DNA of 22,082 nucleotides from an uncultured Ideonella sp. (GCA_946479475.1 CAMLGG010000061.1:1-22082), one strand, 5' to 3'. Counted from the stretch's first letter, positions 7,645 through 14,747 are shown. Numbers and translations are program-made. Notes: generated from the sequence alone by a model not told the origin.

Positions 7645-8667
7645 TCAGAACACCGGGATGATGTCGGCCATGTCGACCTCGGTGACCTCCTGGCCGGTGA
7701 TGCCGACCTCGGGGATCGCCGGGAAGGGGATGTCGTACTTCTCCAGCACGCCCTTCAGGTTGAGCATCGCCTTCTTCCAGTTCGCCTTCTTGGCCTCGTA
7801 GTCGGGGATATGGAAGCCCGCCTCGCGCGCGACCCTCTCGCCCTCGCGCTGGTTGGCGATGAAGTCGTTGGGCAGGTCCCAGAACTCGGGCGGCGGCTCG
7901 AACAGCACGGCCGAGAGGAACAGGTAGCCGGCGCGGACCTGCTTGGTGATGACCGGCTTCTCGCTCAGGTCCATCTTCGGGTAGTCACGCTCCATCAGCG
8001 CCATGCAGATGGCCATGTGGCGGCCTTCGTCCCGGCCGATGTTGGAGAAGCCTTCCTTGAACACCTCCTCGCGGCAGCCGGCCGCCATCTGGTGGAAGAT
8101 GGTCGCGGCGGCGATCTCGCCCATGAGGAAGCTGCTGAAGAGGACCGCCAGGCTGTACTTGGGCACCGCCTTCTTGTAGCCGGTCCAGTAGCGTCCGCCG
8201 TTGAAGTACAGCCACTTCGCGTTCTTCTGAAGCTTGCGGCCCAGGTCGGTCTTGGGCTCGTAGGTGAGCGGGTCCGGGTGGTCCAGCAGCCTGGTGATCG
8301 CCAGGCCGCACATCTGCTCGTGGTTCTGCTCGTCGCGCGTCACGCTGAAGAAGCAGCGGCGCACGGCGTCCTCCTCGTGCATCTCGTAGGTCTTGATGAA
8401 GGCCTCGGCGAAGACCGGGGGCGCCGAGGCGTCGAACACGCTCAGCAGCGTCCACCAGTAGGCGATCGCCTCGCGCTCCTCCCACGTGTAGCTGTCCGGA
8501 TCGAAGGTGTCCCACGGGAGCTTCTTGGGATCCCAGTATTCGCGCTGGGCGGCGTCCCACACCTCCTCGAGCTTGGCCGTCTGGCGGTGCCAGCTCAGCG
8601 GGTAGACGTTGGGCTGCGGGGTCTCCGGCGGGAAGGTCATCGTCTCGGACAGGCGCTCGTGGTGCAT
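7645..8667 (-). CDS. Ferritin-like diiron oxygenase/desaturase-type protein, substrate unknown
   Basis: 340-residue soluble protein with a complete carboxylate-bridged diiron site of the R2/acyl-ACP-desaturase class. Predicted ligands are Glu88 (FAEAF), Glu113 and His116 (DEQNHE), Glu184 (LMGEIAAA), and Glu214 and His217 (DEGRHM). This is two EXXH pairs plus two lone Glu residues, with the usual spacing. No signal peptide or membrane segment is seen, so it is cytoplasmic. I chose ATG at 8667 because AAGGAG lies 8 bases upstream; the longer frame from 8691 begins on the edge of an operator palindrome. With the reductase 12 bases downstream it forms a two-component oxygenase. I do not recognise a characterised orthologue: it does not read like AurF, AcsF, BoxB or a typical R2. 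Hydroxylation, desaturation or N-oxidation are all possible. Confidence 0.82.
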   Translation of the reverse strand: MHHERLSETMTFPPETPQPNVYPLSWHRQTAKLEEVWDAAQREYWDPKKLPWDTFDPDSYTWEEREAIAYWWTLLSVFDASAPPVFAEAFIKTYEMHEEDAVRRCFFSVTRDEQNHEQMCGLAITRLLDHPDPLTYEPKTDLGRKLQKNAKWLYFNGGRYWTGYKKAVPKYSLAVLFSSFLMGEIAAATIFHQMAAGCREEVFKEGFSNIGRDEGRHMAICMALMERDYPKMDLSEKPVITKQVRAGYLFLSAVLFEPPPEFWDLPNDFIANQREGERVAREAGFHIPDYEAKKANWKKAMLNLKGVLEKYDIPFPAIPEVGITGQEVTEVDMADIIPVF

Positions 8668-8690
8668 CAGCTGGTCTCCTTTCGGTTTCA

Positions 8691-8722
8691 TTCGTTAACC
8701 GACCGGTCGGTCGGATAACGAA
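8691..8722. promoter_or_regulatory. 32-bp TetR-type operator palindrome before the diiron oxygenase operon
   Basis: Two 16-base halves (8691-8706 and 8707-8722) match as an inverted repeat at 14 of 16 positions, with outer arms TTCGTTA and TAACGAA. The inner ACCGACCGGTCGGT (8697-8710) is a perfect 14-bp palindrome, slightly off-centre. It lies 24-55 bases before the oxygenase start. Long GC-rich dyads of this form are common TetR-family operators. No TetR gene is in the window. Confidence 0.6.
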
Positions 8723-8755
8723 GAATGCAGGAGATCGCCCGGGCTGCGGTTGATC

Positions 8756-8782
8756 CACCGCAAAGGCGGGCGGTTTGCGGTG
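8756..8782. promoter_or_regulatory. CACCGCAAA dyad between the LysR and oxygenase genes
   Basis: A perfect inverted repeat, CACCGCAAA and TTTGCGGTG, is separated by 9 bases. The hexamer CGCAAA/TTTGCG is the same as in the LysR-GST intergenic dyad (9806-9822), but in the opposite arrangement. It could be a second LysR site or a hairpin following the LysR stop codon (8848). Confidence 0.4.
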
Positions 8783-8784
8783 AC

Positions 8785-8798
8785 TTGACGGGCGTCAA
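8785..8798. promoter_or_regulatory. FNR/CRP-family-like box TTGAC-N4-GTCAA
   Basis: TTGACGGGCGTCAA is a perfect 14-bp dyad that fits the Crp/Fnr superfamily pattern TTGAY-N4-RTCAA. It lies 118-131 bases before the diiron oxygenase start, far for a class II site but possible for class I activation or for a promoter further upstream. It could also be part of the 3' hairpin of the LysR transcript. Confidence 0.35.
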
Positions 8799-8847
8799 TC
8801 CGCGGCCTGCCCGCCGCGCCGCCGAAGACCGCCCCCGGATGCCCCGC

Positions 8848-9786
8848 TCAGGCCGCTGCCGGCAGGCGCGGTGCCGAAGAGACGAGCGCCGCGGCGATGC
8901 GGCCCGCGCATGCCTCGGCCTCCGGCCGCCAGGCGATCCGCCAGGGCCGCAGCAGCGGCCCGGTGCCCAGCCTGCGCACCACGAGCCCGCCCGACTCGAG
9001 GTAGGGGCCGGCCATCCACTCGGAAAGGGCGGCCACCCCGAGCCCCGCACGCGCCGCATCGACGATCGCCTCCGTCAACGGGAAGCGCAGCGTCCTGAGC
9101 GGCGGCGCCTTGCGCGGGAACAGCCGGGAGAAGAACCATTGCCTCTCCGCGGCCGGCGTGTTGGTCGACGTGATCAAGGTGTGGGCGGCCAGGTCGGCGA
9201 CGCTCAGCGTGGCCTGGCCGGCCAGCGGATGCGTGCCCGCGAGCACGAACACGATCTCGTCGTGGAACAGCGCCTGCTCCCGCAGCCCCCGCTTCGGCCG
9301 GCCGGTGGTCAGCAGCGCGACGTCCACCTCGCCGGCCTCGAGGGCGGCCACCGGGTCCCCGGTGTGCTCGACGACGAGCGAGACGTCGAACTGGGGCAGG
9401 CTCTTGCGCATCGCCACGAGCGCCGAAGGCAGCCAGCGGTAGGCCGTGTAGCACTCGCAGACGACCCGGACCCGCACCGGCTCGGGATCGGGACGAACCG
9501 CCGCCTGCTCCAGTTCGGCCAGCTGCGCCAGGAAGGGTCCGGCGGCGGCGACCAGCCTTTCGCCCACGGGCGTCGGCCTGAAGCCTTCGAGGCTCCGCTC
9601 GAACAGGCGCGCGCCGAGCTTGTCTTCGGCGGCCAGCAGCGCACGGCTGACGGCCGACTGCGAAAGGTGCAGCAGCGGTGCCGCGCGCGAGGTGCTGCGC
9701 GCCGCCGCGATCGCCAGCACGACCTGCAGGTCGCGGACGTCCAGGCGCGGGCGCGGGGGAGCCTCCGGGGTGTCGATGCGTTTCAT
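8848..9786 (-). CDS. LysR-family transcriptional regulator (MetR-like)
   Basis: 312-residue LysR-type regulator. Residues about 17-76 are the winged helix-turn-helix, with the recognition segment LSQSAVSRALLAAEDKLGA. The remainder is a periplasmic-binding-protein-like effector domain. The segment ECYTAYRWLPSAL around residues 110-122 resembles the ECHTCFEWL region of MetR. The gene is divergent from the GST gene, with an 87-base shared promoter region containing a LysR-type dyad, and lies 180 bases upstream of the oxygenase operon on the same strand. ATG at 9786 lacks a strong Shine-Dalgarno. The regulated pathway is inferred to include the GST gene and possibly the oxygenase; the co-inducer is unknown. 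Confidence 0.88.
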   Translation of the reverse strand: MKRIDTPEAPPRPRLDVRDLQVVLAIAAARSTSRAAPLLHLSQSAVSRALLAAEDKLGARLFERSLEGFRPTPVGERLVAAAGPFLAQLAELEQAAVRPDPEPVRVRVVCECYTAYRWLPSALVAMRKSLPQFDVSLVVEHTGDPVAALEAGEVDVALLTTGRPKRGLREQALFHDEIVFVLAGTHPLAGQATLSVADLAAHTLITSTNTPAAERQWFFSRLFPRKAPPLRTLRFPLTEAIVDAARAGLGVAALSEWMAGPYLESGGLVVRRLGTGPLLRPWRIAWRPEAEACAGRIAAALVSSAPRLPAAA

Positions 9787-9805
9787 GCATTCACTCTAGT
9801 CAACT

Positions 9806-9822
9806 TTTGCGCTGGACGCAAA
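9806..9822. promoter_or_regulatory. LysR-type box between the LysR and GST genes
   Basis: The inverted repeat TTTGCG-N5-CGCAAA contains a T-N11-A motif, the classic LysR binding pattern. It lies 20-36 bases from the LysR start and 52-68 bases from the GST start, so one bound protein could control both divergent genes. Confidence 0.55.
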
Positions 9823-9873
9823 GCCATGGCGCGGCGAAAGTGACGGCCAGGTCGAACCCACAGGAGTCCCCGC

Positions 9874-10515
9874 ATGAAGCTCTACTTCTCTCCCCTCGCC
9901 TGCTCGCTCGCCGCCCGCATCACGCTCCACGAGGCCGGCGCCACCACCGAATTCGTCGAAGTCGATCCCAAGACCAAGCGGCTGGTTTCCGACGGCAGCG
10001 ACTACCGCGAGATCTACGAACTCGGCCTCGTGCCAGCCCTCGCGCTGGAAGACGGCACGCTGCTCACCGAGAACGCGGCCATCCTCCAGTACCTGGCCGA
10101 GCGCCACCCCGAGGCGCAGCTCGCCCCGCGCGATGCCCGCGGTCGGGCCCTGCTCCAGCAGTGGCTGTGCTTCATCGGCACCGAGCTGCACAAGGCGCTG
10201 TACGTGCCGCTGCTCAAGCGCGAGCTGCCCGAGGCAGTGCACGCCTATGCCCTGGAGAAGGCACCGGGACGGCTGGCCTGGCTGGCCCGGCGCCTGGAAG
10301 AGGCCGACCATCTGCTGGACCGCTTCAGCGTCGCCGACGCCTACCTCGTGAGCGTCCTGAACTGGTCCGCCGTGACTCCGGTGGACCTGGCGCCCTACCC
10401 TGCCATCGGCGCCTACCTGAAGCGCATGTACGCCCGGCCCGCGGTGGCGCGGGCGATCACCGAGGAGAAGAAGCTGTATGCCAGGGAACTCGAACGGCAC
10501 GCGGCGCCGGCCTGA
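9874..10515 (+). CDS. Beta-class glutathione S-transferase
   Basis: 213-residue cytoplasmic enzyme that conjugates or reduces substrates with glutathione. The thioredoxin-like N-domain covers about 1-80: FSPLACSLAARI places Cys10, the beta-class catalytic cysteine; LVPAL carries the cis-Pro (Pro54); and TENAAI has the glutathione-binding Glu66. The all-helical C-domain follows to residue 205. The start is clear, with AGGAG 7 bases before ATG. Divergent transcription from a LysR gene with a T-N11-A dyad between them suggests inducible control. The physiological substrate is not evident. Confidence 0.93.
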   Translation: MKLYFSPLACSLAARITLHEAGATTEFVEVDPKTKRLVSDGSDYREIYELGLVPALALEDGTLLTENAAILQYLAERHPEAQLAPRDARGRALLQQWLCFIGTELHKALYVPLLKRELPEAVHAYALEKAPGRLAWLARRLEEADHLLDRFSVADAYLVSVLNWSAVTPVDLAPYPAIGAYLKRMYARPAVARAITEEKKLYARELERHAAPA

Positions 10516-10550
10516 GACGGCCCAAGGCGGGCGCCGGCGTGTAAAGTGTG

Positions 10551-10570
10551 CTGTGTAGCCCACTACATAG
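10551..10570. promoter_or_regulatory. Candidate ModE operator upstream of modA
   Basis: CTGTGTAG and CTACATAG form an inverted repeat (7 of 8 matching) around CCCA, ending 11 bases before the modA start. It covers the likely -10 region (TACATA at 10564-10569). The operon encodes ModE as its last gene, so molybdate-dependent self-repression is expected. The match to the E. coli ModE box is loose, so assignment relies on position and symmetry. Confidence 0.5.
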
Positions 10571-10581
10571 CCAGAGGAGCC

Positions 10582-11418
10582 ATGCCCGGCCGCCAACGAC
10601 GTCTCGTGATCGCCGCGACCGCCGCGATCGCGATGATCGCCCCCGTCCGGGCCGGCGAGGTGCAGGCCGCGGTGGCCGCCAACTTCGCCGTCCCGATGGC
10701 GAAGATCGCCGAGGGCTTCACCGCCGCCACCGGGCACACGGTGAGACTCTCGTCGGGTGCCACGGGCAAGTTCCACGCGCAGATCGCGGCAGGAGCGCCG
10801 TTCGAGGTCCTGGTGGCCGCCGACGACGAGACCCCGAAAAAGCTCGTCGCCGAGGGCCATGCCATCGCAGGAAGCGGCTTCACCTACGCCATCGGCAAGC
10901 TCGTGCTGTGGAGCGCGCGGCCCGGCCTGGTCGACGACCAGGGCGCCGTGCTGGGCAAGGGCGGCTTCGCGCATTTGGCGATCGCCAATCCCAAGCTCGC
11001 CCCCTACGGCGCGGCGGCGATGGAAGTGCTCAAGGCGCGCGGCCTGGCCGAAGCCCTCGCGCCCCGGCTGGTCACCGCCGAAAGCATCGCCCAGGCCTAC
11101 CAGCTCGTCGCCACCGGCAATGCCGAGCTCGGCTTCGTCGCCTGGTCGCAGGTGATCGCCGCCGGGCCGCCCCCAGGCGATCGACGCCCCCCCGGGGGGC
11201 CGGCGCCAGCGGCGCCGCGGGGGCCGGCATCCACGCCCGCGCAGCCGGTCAGGGGCTCGTACTGGATGGTGCCCCCATCGCTCCACGGCGAGATCCGGCA
11301 AGACGCCGTGCTGCTGAAGCCGGGCGAGAAGAACCCTGCCGCCGCAGCCCTCCTGGCCTACTTGAAGAGCGATGCGGCCAGGGCGGTCATCCGGGCCTAC
11401 GGCTACGGGCTGAAGTGA
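10582..11418 (+). CDS. modA: Molybdate ABC transporter periplasmic binding protein, with a proline-rich insertion
   Basis: 278-residue molybdate-binding protein of the ModABC importer. A signal peptide covers about residues 1-24 (IAATAAIAMIAPVRAG). The mature start VQAAVAANFAVPM, the FTAATGHTVRLSSGATGKFHAQI block and QIAAGAPFEVLVAADDETPKKL are characteristic ModA ligand-loop sequences. GYGLK at the end is typical. ATG at 10582 follows AGAGGAG; an in-frame ATG at 10546 lies inside the promoter and lacks the signal sequence. Residues about 196-222 are an unusual Pro/Gly/Ala/Arg-rich segment where homologues go almost directly from SQVIAAG to GSYW. The underlying DNA (11164-11247) is palindromic and GC-rich. 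The frame is kept, and the downstream SLHGEIRQDAVLL is normal, so the protein may still function. Confidence 0.93.
   Translation: MPGRQRRLVIAATAAIAMIAPVRAGEVQAAVAANFAVPMAKIAEGFTAATGHTVRLSSGATGKFHAQIAAGAPFEVLVAADDETPKKLVAEGHAIAGSGFTYAIGKLVLWSARPGLVDDQGAVLGKGGFAHLAIANPKLAPYGAAAMEVLKARGLAEALAPRLVTAESIAQAYQLVATGNAELGFVAWSQVIAAGPPPGDRRPPGGPAPAAPRGPASTPAQPVRGSYWMVPPSLHGEIRQDAVLLKPGEKNPAAAALLAYLKSDAARAVIRAYGYGLK
11186..11217. repeat. Palindromic GC-rich insertion inside modA
   Basis: CCCCCCGGGGGG (11188-11199) is followed directly by the stem CGGCGCC-AGC-GGCGCCG (11201-11217). Together they lie at the centre of the extra coding segment of modA. The structure looks like a REP-like palindromic unit captured in frame. 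Confidence 0.5.
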
Positions 11419-11419
11419 A

Positions 11420-12106
11420 GTGAGTTCCGCAGACTGGCAGGCGGTGCGCCTCACCGCCGAACTGGCGACGATGAGCACCCTGCTGCTGCTGCTCGTCGGC
11501 ACGCCCCTCGCCTGGGCCCTGGCCCGCAGCCGCTCGCGCTTCAAGCCGCTCGGCTCGGCCCTCGTCGCGCTGCCGCTGGTGCTGCCGCCAACGGTCATCG
11601 GCTTCTACCTGCTGGTGCTGATGGGGCCCCAGGGGCCGGTGGGCCGGCTCACCGAAGCGCTGGGCCTCGGCCGCCTGCCCTTCACCTTCGGCGGGCTGGT
11701 GGTGGCCTCGGTGCTGTACTCCCTGCCCTTCGTCGTGCAGCCGCTGCAGCAAGCCTTCGAGGCCGTGCCCGAGCACCTGCTCGAGGCGGCAGCCACCCTG
11801 CGCGCCGGCCCGTGGGACCGCTTCTGCAGCGTCGCCCTGCCCCTCGCCCGGCCCGGCTTCGTGACCGCCGGCGTGCTGGGCTTCGCCCACACCGTCGGCG
11901 AGTTCGGCGTGGTGCTGATGATCGGCGGCAACATCCCCGGAGCGACGCGCGTGCTCTCGGTCGCCCTGTACGACCACGTCGAGGCCTCGGAGTACGCCGA
12001 CGCCCACCGCCTCGCCGCCTTCATGGTCGGCTTCGCGCTCGTCGTGCTGGTGACGCTCTACGCCCTGAACCGGCCGGCCCACGGCGCGCGGGAGCAGCGC
12101 CGATGA
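11420..12106 (+). CDS. modB: Molybdate ABC transporter permease
   Basis: 228-residue inner-membrane permease with about five hydrophobic segments (for example residues 17-36, 45-65, 84-104, 145-165 and 195-215). The conserved cytoplasmic loop that contacts the ATPase is EAAATLRAGPWDRFCSVALPLARPG, around residues 121-145. Length is typical for ModB. It starts with GTG one base after the modA stop, and its stop overlaps the modC start (ATGA), so it is translationally coupled on both sides. Confidence 0.94.
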   Translation: MSSADWQAVRLTAELATMSTLLLLLVGTPLAWALARSRSRFKPLGSALVALPLVLPPTVIGFYLLVLMGPQGPVGRLTEALGLGRLPFTFGGLVVASVLYSLPFVVQPLQQAFEAVPEHLLEAAATLRAGPWDRFCSVALPLARPGFVTAGVLGFAHTVGEFGVVLMIGGNIPGATRVLSVALYDHVEASEYADAHRLAAFMVGFALVVLVTLYALNRPAHGAREQRR

Positions 12107-13185
12107 TCCGCGCCGAGCTGCGCCTGCCTCGCCGCGACTTCACGCTGGAGGTCTCGCTCGACCTGCCCGGCCGCGGCGTCAGCGCGCTCTTCGGCCCGTC
12201 GGGTTGCGGCAAGACCACGGTGCTGCGCGCGCTGGCCGGCCTGGAGCGCGCCGAAGGCCGCGTCGAGGTCGGCGGCGTCGCGTGGCAGGAGGGCGCGCAT
12301 TTCATGCCGCCGCACCAGCGGCCCATCGGCTACGTGATCCAGGAGTCCGCGCTCTTCCCGCACCTCACGGTCCAGGCGAATCTCGACTACGGGCTGAAAC
12401 GCGTTGCCGGCATCGACCGGCGCATCCCGCTGCCCCAGGTGATCGAGTTGCTCGGCATCGGCCCGTTGCTGCAGCGCCGGCCCTCGACCCTTTCGGGCGG
12501 CGAGCGGCAGCGCGTGGCCATCGCGCGCGCCCTGGCGACGAGCCCCGGCCTGCTGCTGATGGACGAGCCCCTGGCCGCCCTGGATGCGAAGCGCAAGGCC
12601 GAGCTGCTGCCCTACCTCGACCGCCTGCATGAAGAGCTGGCCATCCCCATCGTCTACGTCAGCCACGCGGTCGACGAGGTCGCGCGCCTGGCCGACCAGG
12701 TCGTGCTGATGGAAGCCGGCCGCATCGCGGCCCAGGGCCCGGTCGCCGACATGCTCGCGCGGCTCGACCTGAGCCTGCCCCTGGGCGATGCGGCCGGCGT
12801 GGTGCTCGATGCGAAGGTGGCCGAGCGGGATGCGCAATGGCAGCTCGCGAAACTGGAAGTCGCCGAAGGGGCGTTCGCGCTCTGGGCCCGCGACCCGGGC
12901 CGCGCGCTCGGGCAGCGCGTGCGTGTGCGCGTGCTGGCTCGCGACGTGAGCCTGGCGCTCGAGCCGCAAGCCGGCACCAGCATCGGCAACCAGCTGCGCG
13001 GTGTCATCGAGGCCATCGCCGACGACGAGCACCCTGCCCTCGCGCTGGTGCGCGTGCGCGTCGGCGAAGGCTCGCGCTCGGCCCCGGTGGTGGCGCGGCT
13101 CACGCGCCGCTCGGCGCATGCGCTGGCACTGGCGCCCGGCCTGCCGGTCTGGGCGCTGGTGAAGACCGTGGCTTTGCTCGAATGA
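12103..13185 (+). CDS. modC: Molybdate ABC transporter ATP-binding protein
   Basis: 360-residue ATPase driving molybdate uptake. Visible motifs are Walker A GPSGCGKTT (31-39), Q-loop Gln80, signature LSGGERQRVAIARAL (130-144), Walker B LLLMDEP (150-156) and the switch His188. The C-terminal 70 residues (GTSIGNQLRGVIEAI onward) form a Mop/TOBE oxyanion-binding domain, typical of ModC. The frame is open far upstream, but ATG at 12103 overlaps the modB stop as ATGA and has GGGAG upstream, so it is the start. Confidence 0.95.
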   Translation: MIRAELRLPRRDFTLEVSLDLPGRGVSALFGPSGCGKTTVLRALAGLERAEGRVEVGGVAWQEGAHFMPPHQRPIGYVIQESALFPHLTVQANLDYGLKRVAGIDRRIPLPQVIELLGIGPLLQRRPSTLSGGERQRVAIARALATSPGLLLMDEPLAALDAKRKAELLPYLDRLHEELAIPIVYVSHAVDEVARLADQVVLMEAGRIAAQGPVADMLARLDLSLPLGDAAGVVLDAKVAERDAQWQLAKLEVAEGAFALWARDPGRALGQRVRVRVLARDVSLALEPQAGTSIGNQLRGVIEAIADDEHPALALVRVRVGEGSRSAPVVARLTRRSAHALALAPGLPVWALVKTVALLE

Positions 13186-13970
13186 CGCCGGCCCGCCAGG
13201 ACGGCCGCCTCCTCGGCGCCGAGCTCAAGCTGGCCGGCCGCCTCGATGCCCGCTTCTTCGCCCTGCTGCAGGCCGTGCACGACACCGGCTCGATCAACCG
13301 GGCCGCCCGCGCCGCGGGCCTCAGCTACAAGGGGGCCTGGCTGCTGCTGGAATCGGCCTGCAACCTCGCGCACGAGGCGCTGCTGGAGACCTCGGCCCAG
13401 GGCACGCGCCTGACGCCCGCCGCGCTCGGCCTGCTCGATGCGTGGCGCCAGCTCGAATCCGACCACCAGGCCTTCCTGCGCACGCAGGAGGAGCGCCTCG
13501 CCCAACATCCGGCCCTGCACGGGCTGCTCCGGAGAATGTCGATGAAGACCAGCGCCCGCAACCAGTTCGCCGGGATCGTGAGCGCCGTGGATGTCGGCCC
13601 GGTGTCGGCCGAGGTGACGATCCGGCTGAAGTCGGGCGACGAGATCACCGCCACCATGACCAGCGCGGCGGCGAAGCGGCTCAAGCTCAAGAAGGGCAAG
13701 GAGGCGCTCGCGCTGGTCAAGGCCTCGGCCATCGTGCTGGTGACGGATTTCGCCGGCTGGCAGCTCTCGGCGCGCAACCAGCTGTCGGGCACCGTCTCGC
13801 GCATCGAGACGGGTGCGGTCTCGTCGATGGTGGTCGTGACCCTGCCCGGCGGCGCGGCGATCACCGCCACCGTCACCAACGAGGGCGTCGAGGCCCTCGC
13901 GTTGAAGGTCGGCGGCCCGGCCACCGCCGTCTTCAAGGCCTATTCGGTGATGGTGGCGACGCAGGGCTGA
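13182..13970 (+). CDS. modE: Molybdate-responsive transcriptional regulator
   Basis: 262-residue ModE, the same length as the E. coli protein. The N-terminal winged helix-turn-helix (about 18-115) carries HDTGSINRAARAAGLSYKGAWLLLES. Two Mop domains follow: SARNQFAGIVSAVD (from about 123) and SARNQLSGTVSRIE (from about 195); the SARNQ motifs are the molybdate-binding starts. The segment joining wing and C-terminus is shorter than in E. coli (LLETSAQGTRLTP). ATG overlaps the modC stop (ATGA). Being the last gene of the operon, it should repress its own synthesis when molybdate is plentiful, through the dyad at 10551-10570. Confidence 0.93.
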   Translation: MTPARQDGRLLGAELKLAGRLDARFFALLQAVHDTGSINRAARAAGLSYKGAWLLLESACNLAHEALLETSAQGTRLTPAALGLLDAWRQLESDHQAFLRTQEERLAQHPALHGLLRRMSMKTSARNQFAGIVSAVDVGPVSAEVTIRLKSGDEITATMTSAAAKRLKLKKGKEALALVKASAIVLVTDFAGWQLSARNQLSGTVSRIETGAVSSMVVVTLPGGAAITATVTNEGVEALALKVGGPATAVFKAYSVMVATQG

Positions 13971-13986
13971 GCCTGCGCCCCATGCC

Positions 13987-14685
13987 TCAGGCCTGGCAGC
14001 CGTCGAGGCCGCAAGCCAGGCCTTCGGCGCCAGCGGGCGCAACGTCGGCCGCCGGCGCCTGCAGGCGCAGCCAGTCCGCGAACTCTTCGGGGCGGCCGAG
14101 GAACTGGCCCGCTTCGACCGGGCTCCAGCGCCCCTCACGCTCCAGCATGAAGGTGGGGAAGCCGGCGGCTCCCACGCGCTGCATGAGGGCTCGGGTCTGC
14201 GCGATGTGGGCCTGCACGGTCTCGCCTTCGGCCTGGCGCAGGGCCGCTGCGAACCCGACGCGGTCCAGGCCGATCGACGTGGCGAGCTCCTCCAGCACCG
14301 GGCGGTCGGCGATGCGCCGTCCCTCGACGTAGTGCGCCTGCTGCAGGCGCGCCAGCAGGTCGAGGCCCCGGCCCGCCAGCGCCTCGGCGGCGAGCATGGC
14401 GGCGATCGGCGGCCCGGAGTCGAAGACGGCCGTGGTGTCACGCAGCAGGCCGTCGGCATAGGCCTCGCCGAAAGGCTGGCCGGTCATCTGCGCGATACGG
14501 CGGTCGTGGGGCAGCACGTAGCCGCGCAGGCCCTCGCTCACCGGCTGGCGCCGCGCGCCGGCCATCATGCCGCCGGCGTGCCACCGGACCGGCAGCACCT
14601 GGCGGGCCGCCTTCACCAGCGGCGCGGCGCCGTAGCACCAGCCGCACAGGGGATCGTGGATGTAGTGGAGCGTCGCGGTGCTCAT
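13987..14685 (-). CDS. DsbA-family thiol oxidoreductase (FrnE-like)
   Basis: 232-residue thioredoxin-fold protein with a DsbA-type helical insertion. The redox motif is DPLCGWCYG (Cys14, Cys17) and the cis-proline is in GFPTF (Pro177). No signal peptide is seen, so it probably acts in the cytoplasm, like FrnE/2-hydroxychromene-2-carboxylate isomerase relatives. The tail carries an extra cysteine pair, Cys225 and Cys230, in LACGLDGCQA. I set the start at ATG 14685, where homology begins; ATG 14700 or 14772 in frame would add residues that do not resemble the family, and none has a clear ribosome binding site. It converges with modE, 16 bases apart. Exact redox partner unknown. Confidence 0.85.
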   Translation of the reverse strand: MSTATLHYIHDPLCGWCYGAAPLVKAARQVLPVRWHAGGMMAGARRQPVSEGLRGYVLPHDRRIAQMTGQPFGEAYADGLLRDTTAVFDSGPPIAAMLAAEALAGRGLDLLARLQQAHYVEGRRIADRPVLEELATSIGLDRVGFAAALRQAEGETVQAHIAQTRALMQRVGAAGFPTFMLEREGRWSPVEAGQFLGRPEEFADWLRLQAPAADVAPAGAEGLACGLDGCQA

Positions 14686-14728
14686 GGGGATGATCGTCAT
14701 CGAAGGGATGACGAGACTGTATTGATAT

Positions 14729-14747
14729 CGGTTTGATTGATAAACCG
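14729..14747. terminator. Inverted repeat between patatin and DsbA-family genes
   Basis: CGGTTT and AAACCG enclose a 7-base loop, 45 bases past the patatin stop codon and 44 bases before the DsbA-family start. It may be a weak terminator for the former or an operator for the latter. The surrounding 14686-14791 shows no other clear signal. Confidence 0.25.

Noticed and set aside
6514..8718. Plus-strand open frame of 734 codons
   Set aside because: It runs antisense across both the reductase and the diiron oxygenase genes, which have complete cofactor motifs. Its composition is that of a high-GC shadow frame.
8795..9790. Alternative minus-strand frame of 331 codons over the LysR gene
   Set aside because: The overlapping 312-residue frame gives a complete LysR helix-turn-helix and effector domain; this one gives Arg/Gly-rich shadow sequence.
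9796..11598. Minus-strand open frame of 600 codons
   Set aside because: It is antisense to GST, modA and part of modB, all with clear motifs and ribosome binding sites.
14721..14730. ATTGATATCG near the DsbA-family gene as a third copy of the GH74/SGNH operator
   Set aside because: Only one half-site is present, and the GCGC centre is missing.
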